From: Bacteroidota bacterium
GTDB taxonomy: Bacteria; Bacteroidota; Ignavibacteria; Kapaibacteriales; UBA2268
Assembly: GCA_024280675.1 (NCBI GenBank)
Contig: JAJRPT010000048.1
Span: forward strand, 1 to 7,906
Direction: 5' to 3'
DNA length: 7,906 nucleotides
How positions within the stretch are numbered: the first letter of the stretch is position 1; each line of letters starts with the position of its first letter. A program made the translations under genes and the position numbers. This document shows, piece by piece, positions 5,501 to 7,906 of the stretch. The notes beneath the pieces are model-generated. The model was given only the letters and a program-made list of their open reading frames with translations, did no database searches and was not told the origin of the DNA.

Positions 5501-7731
5501 TCCCATTTGGTCAAGTAAAGCCATGTGATTGCTCAGAGCGAAGAATTGATGTGATAAACCGTTCAAAGATTCACACAACATTTATTGATTCAATTTGGAT
5601 AGATAATCTTTTCTCAAGCAACACCATCAGCTACGGCTCACCAGATAATTTTGCTTGGGATAGTTTTTTCTATGAAGGTGAAATGCCTATAGAAATACCA
5701 CCTGACACTCAAGATACTTTAACAATCTTGTATTGCCCAAGTGGCGTATGGATAAGAGACAGTCTAATTCAGGAAGGAATCATTCACATAGCAGCCTCCG
5801 GACCTGGTTGGGAGACCACCGATGAAGTTTATTTGGATGGTCGTCAGATGCTGATTATTGAAACAAAGCCGGACTCTCTTATTTTCTCTCCGACTTCAAT
5901 CAATGTGTTTGCAGATTCTCTTGTATCGGCTACTCACACTATCCCAAATATTTCAATTAACCAAGACTTTTCGCCACTTGTCATCGACACGGTTACTTTC
6001 TTTCCTGATGAGCGAGTTTTTTCTTTTGTAGATTCTGTGGAAATTAAATTTCCAATCACAGTAGAAAACACAGATTCTCTTTTTTCTCAGATTGCATTCA
6101 GACCTCGTGCTCCTAGGAGATATGAAGCAAGGGTATACATTCACTTGCGTGAGCCATGCCCTTCCATTGACTCAACGCTTAAAGTTATAGGATTTGGGCA
6201 AGCACAACCCTTTGGTCTGGCAATGGAGTATGAACAATTCGAGGAAGTAAATGAGCTTGACACAGTTTCAATCCCAGATTGTGTGAAGCTGACATTGCCA
6301 GTCTATACCTCTCGAATAATCCCCGCCGACATAATAGACATAGAAATGACTTTCTATTATGACACGCTTAATTTTGATTTTATTGGAATTGAGTCTAGCT
6401 ATCTTGACACAAATTGTTTGGGCTACACCTCCACATTTTCATATTGGATTGACACTCTTGGTGGAACACGAGTGAAGCTAAAGAATTTCTGTGGAGTAGA
6501 CTCTTTGAGTCCTATATTTTTTGCTGAGTTCATGCCCTCTGGCTTGTCTTCAGGCTCTCAGTCGTTTACTATCGATTCAGTTGATTTCAACACAGAAGAG
6601 TTACTCCTCTATGATATTACGGCTTCACCCGATACGACAGTGGCAATGGTTTATGACGCAGATTTTACAATAATTGAAGACCTGATTAGCTTTGATTCGG
6701 TGAGGGTACTCGATTGCACTTCTCGTACATTTACTATCCAAAACACTGGAGAGTGGGATATAAATCTTTCCGATATTGCCCAAGAGAATCCAGATATTGA
6801 GATAATTAGCATTAGCCCAGCTCTTTTGACAATTATGCAACCGGGTGACATTACAACGGTTGATCTAAAATACTGCCCTTCTAGTTTTTATGAGTTTGAT
6901 TCTTTGGCTTGGGTACAGACATTGTTGCCATGCGTGATGGGTGACGGGCTGAGTTTAACGGGAGTTTCCTACGCCCCAGTCTTTGAGACATCGGCAGGGA
7001 TTCACGCCGAGTACGAGTTGATTGACACCGTTGGCTCTGTGCTTGGCGATACAATCACAGTCCCCATTTACTACGAAAAGGACATGTTCACCGTCTATGA
7101 AGACATTACATATTGGATGGAGGCATTTGACTTTGATGTAGACTTTAGTTACAACAAACGAGCCCTACGTTTTCTTGATTTTGAATCTGATTACAGCGAG
7201 GTGGTGCTTGATTACCAACATGGGATGGTGAAGATGAGCTTTAAAAACATTGATTCTATGAAGGCTGGTAAAATTGCAGATCTTCGTTTTCAAATGACAG
7301 TAGCCGATTCGGTGACAAGTGACATTAATATTAATGCTTATAATTTTAATTCTGAAAAACTTTATTTCCTTGACGTTCGTTCCCCTGGAAGTGTCAAAAG
7401 AGGAATACTCAATTCGAGTGAATCCTGCGGGATTGATTACCTTGTTTTCACAAAATATACTCCAAGCCTTTCTCAAAACTTTCCAAACCCATGGAATGCC
7501 AAAACTGAAATTAAATTCACATTAAAAGAAAAAACTACAGTATCGCTGAAAATATTTGATTCAATGGGTAGTTTGAAAATGGATGTTTTGGGTTCTCAGA
7601 CTGAGTTTCCGATTGGCGAATACACATTTGGAATCGACGCAGATAAACTAGAACAAGGTGTCTATTTTTATGTATTAAGGGCTGGGAAATTTAAACAAAC
7701 TAAGAAAATGCTACTTGGTCCTCGACAATAA
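2578..7731 (+). CDS. Giant secreted T9SS cargo: LamG-like domain, HYDIN/choice-of-anchor-D Ig repeats, two cohesin-like domains, type A sorting domain
   Basis: This is a 1717-residue exported protein, numbered from TTG 2578. After the signal peptide (1 to about 18), residues 31-280 form a LamG/concanavalin-like jellyroll, with GFTIEGYLRP, WFHFGVVFD, ISIYIDGEFISGA, YLGMMDEFRVWKTPLTAEEL and LIALWRFN as landmarks. Residues 285-398 are an unassigned beta-rich linker. About seven Ig-like repeats of the HYDIN/ASPM/choice-of-anchor-D type follow (about 408-523, 528-640, 641-745, 745-854, 855-965, 966-1091 and 1092-1208); the clearest has VNFGEVFVGQ, SISPGSSKKFVIEFEP and EISGIGT. An eighth is at 1359-1469. 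Cohesin-like sandwiches lie at 1211-1358 and 1470-1611. Residues 1630-1714 are a T9SS type A sorting domain (SLSQNFPNPWNAKTEI, VSLKIFDSMG, LEQGVYFYVL, KKMLL). By family knowledge it passes the inner membrane by Sec, leaves by T9SS, loses the C-terminal domain and is anchored on the surface or released. No catalytic motif is visible; adhesion or matrix binding is inferred. A longer GTG start at 2524 is possible but disfavoured. Confidence 0.88.
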   Translation: MKYIFIILLLTCYYNAFSRAECDYYLHYTRGALHFTELEADRSSFQYVEIDNKSLTNQMVSGFTIEGYLRPQKQEYYQLDGVPQKIDTVYVAAQWGPFTDKDDSWQIYFSGDELVFEVSSPDTQLDKVDNTVTKADVSLLWDTWFHFGVVFDPGNDSISIYIDGEFISGARNEVYPCSRLKIPQTKTSTFLAYAASYSNPEKNKASYLGMMDEFRVWKTPLTAEELRCNSLNWERGDDEDLIALWRFNYRVNYNQKWELCDAADNGFGGTLVGNPDWVYYNRKEKVTVDVQTDVSFPDTIKCENTKTYSWTLTQTEKCREGDRARIFFQYPNPERPGSWLSMPPEVSYDKPNWQWTDLILNQAVTLNATIDADFVGTRPYRVYIQTSNPANYYPRRYTAANTTITRITDFKYLLDTIRCGELLAYCEDEPYKDVTFKIANNTIATERNIPLNIGRIESDLPQIFEIREPNSFPFEVGIGDTTEIVVRFYSKDTTAEYEGFISLYTDDICEPFRQVPVIGRVNETLKILNVAGTELEQIVFSKYCLEERHTRNYYWENFTDQNITVDSIVFPPQFGGSRVGSGGVLLEPETSNSQRIVSFTPLQSGDFSEIIYFYATADTETGRKCNIKIPLAVSGGGKNPQMQFVATSVNFGEVFVGQKTSLEIEVQSIGDDPVNIDVFLRDGEQFFFKNANSNLGSISPGSSKKFVIEFEPLDDSTYTDLVCISDRSCNSSYCIEISGIGTYNAFSFDPIEARVENVISCGFGYDTVRIVNELSHDVALDNFVLLDKGGRFTPHNPANLNSYSTSIAAGQREEFVFKYTPANNREDLADKAWLQYQALDNNWSAKLLATSAVPNIAMTLAAEFGTIEVEAEKFDTISVENTSSLDIMIDSLQLKNNPDEVFELIEPKGQIDSIIPPGGSIEAIIRFSPKAPIGYEAEVLGRVSSPCPIEEEYAVSTKLSGLGRLIPLNITTRILPFGQVKPCDCSERRIDVINRSKIHTTFIDSIWIDNLFSSNTISYGSPDNFAWDSFFYEGEMPIEIPPDTQDTLTILYCPSGVWIRDSLIQEGIIHIAASGPGWETTDEVYLDGRQMLIIETKPDSLIFSPTSINVFADSLVSATHTIPNISINQDFSPLVIDTVTFFPDERVFSFVDSVEIKFPITVENTDSLFSQIAFRPRAPRRYEARVYIHLREPCPSIDSTLKVIGFGQAQPFGLAMEYEQFEEVNELDTVSIPDCVKLTLPVYTSRIIPADIIDIEMTFYYDTLNFDFIGIESSYLDTNCLGYTSTFSYWIDTLGGTRVKLKNFCGVDSLSPIFFAEFMPSGLSSGSQSFTIDSVDFNTEELLLYDITASPDTTVAMVYDADFTIIEDLISFDSVRVLDCTSRTFTIQNTGEWDINLSDIAQENPDIEIISISPALLTIMQPGDITTVDLKYCPSSFYEFDSLAWVQTLLPCVMGDGLSLTGVSYAPVFETSAGIHAEYELIDTVGSVLGDTITVPIYYEKDMFTVYEDITYWMEAFDFDVDFSYNKRALRFLDFESDYSEVVLDYQHGMVKMSFKNIDSMKAGKIADLRFQMTVADSVTSDININAYNFNSEKLYFLDVRSPGSVKRGILNSSESCGIDYLVFTKYTPSLSQNFPNPWNAKTEIKFTLKEKTTVSLKIFDSMGSLKMDVLGSQTEFPIGEYTFGIDADKLEQGVYFYVLRAGKFKQTKKMLLGPRQ

Positions 7732-7813
7732 AAATAAAAAAGACTTGTTAATCTTAATAAGCTTATGTAAGTTGTAAAAGAGAGAATGTTAAAAAAATTA
7801 AAAGGAAAGATGT

Positions 7814-7906
7814 ATGAGAAGAAGAGATTTCCTAACTATGAGTCCCGAGGCTGGGCTTTCCACATTCACAAAGGGTAAAGAGCCTAGGGTACTTGCTAGC
7901 CTAGAC
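7814..7906 (+). CDS. Possible start of a further gene, truncated by the window edge
   Basis: An ATG at 7814 opens a frame of 31 codons that stays open to the window end. AGGA at 7803-7806 precedes it by seven bases, a good ribosome-binding-site spacing. The product begins MRRRDFLTM, which resembles a twin-arginine (RRxFL) signal, but the residues after it (SPEAGLSTFTKGKEPRVL) are not hydrophobic, so a Tat signal is not supported. A competing ATG at 7810 in another frame ends after 22 codons at 7878. The sequence from 7841 on is about 53% G+C (35 of 66), clearly richer than the rest of the window. This may be non-coding or repeat DNA rather than a gene. I recognise no family. Confidence 0.25.
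   Translation, partial: MRRRDFLTMSPEAGLSTFTKGKEPRVLASLD

Noticed and set aside
7744..7761. Inverted repeat CTTGTTAA-TC-TTAATAAG as a terminator for the large gene
   Set aside because: The arms match at 7 of 8 positions, but the loop is only two bases, the stem is AT-rich and no T-run follows, so an intrinsic terminator is not supported.
7814..7906. Twin-arginine (Tat) signal peptide from MRRRDFLTM
   Set aside because: The RRxFL motif is present, but the required hydrophobic segment is missing in all three plus-strand frames.

Overview
The window looks like a piece of chromosome (or metagenome-assembled genome) from an AT-rich member of the Bacteroidota/Chlorobi (FCB) lineage. The evidence is a 1717-residue secreted protein that ends in a recognisable type IX secretion (T9SS) type A sorting domain and is built from HYDIN/'choice-of-anchor D'-like Ig repeats. 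That style is common in Ignavibacteria and Kapabacteria-type genomes; placement below the FCB group is inference.

Layout. Positions 1-1347 (minus strand) hold the N-terminal 449 residues of a polytopic membrane protein with about eight membrane segments and a cytoplasmic GAF domain. It runs off the left edge, and the missing C-terminus is probably a signalling output domain (PP2C/SpoIIE phosphatase or histidine kinase). A 111-bp intergenic region separates it from divergent plus-strand genes. Positions 1459-2456 hold two overlapping reading frames in different frames. Only the first has a signal peptide, and together they read like one exported protein of about 330 residues split by a frameshift. 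Positions 2578-7731 hold the giant secreted T9SS cargo: signal peptide, LamG-like lectin domain, a long series of Ig-like repeats, two cohesin-like domains and the C-terminal sorting domain. After a short spacer, the last 93 bases hold the possible start of another reading frame in sequence of visibly different base composition.

The most distinctive signal is non-coding. A 58-bp segment (1388-1445) is repeated at 2483-2540 with 55/58 identity, including 38 identical bases in a row. One copy lies just upstream of each of the two plus-strand secreted-protein loci. Each copy contains the odd-length palindrome TTTTGTGACAAAA and a Bacteroidota-like promoter -7 element, and the similarity resumes at the downstream ATG. 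This suggests duplicated, co-regulated promoters. It also shows that the most 5' possible start of the giant gene (GTG at 2524) lies inside the promoter repeat and is unlikely to be used. A TTG at 2578, preceded by AGGA and overlapping the stop of a 9-codon upstream frame, is the better start.

I see no CRISPR array, insertion sequence, tRNA, rRNA or complete novel enzymatic system. The genes fit a surface-adhesion/envelope locus next to a membrane signalling gene, but no functional link between the two is demonstrated.
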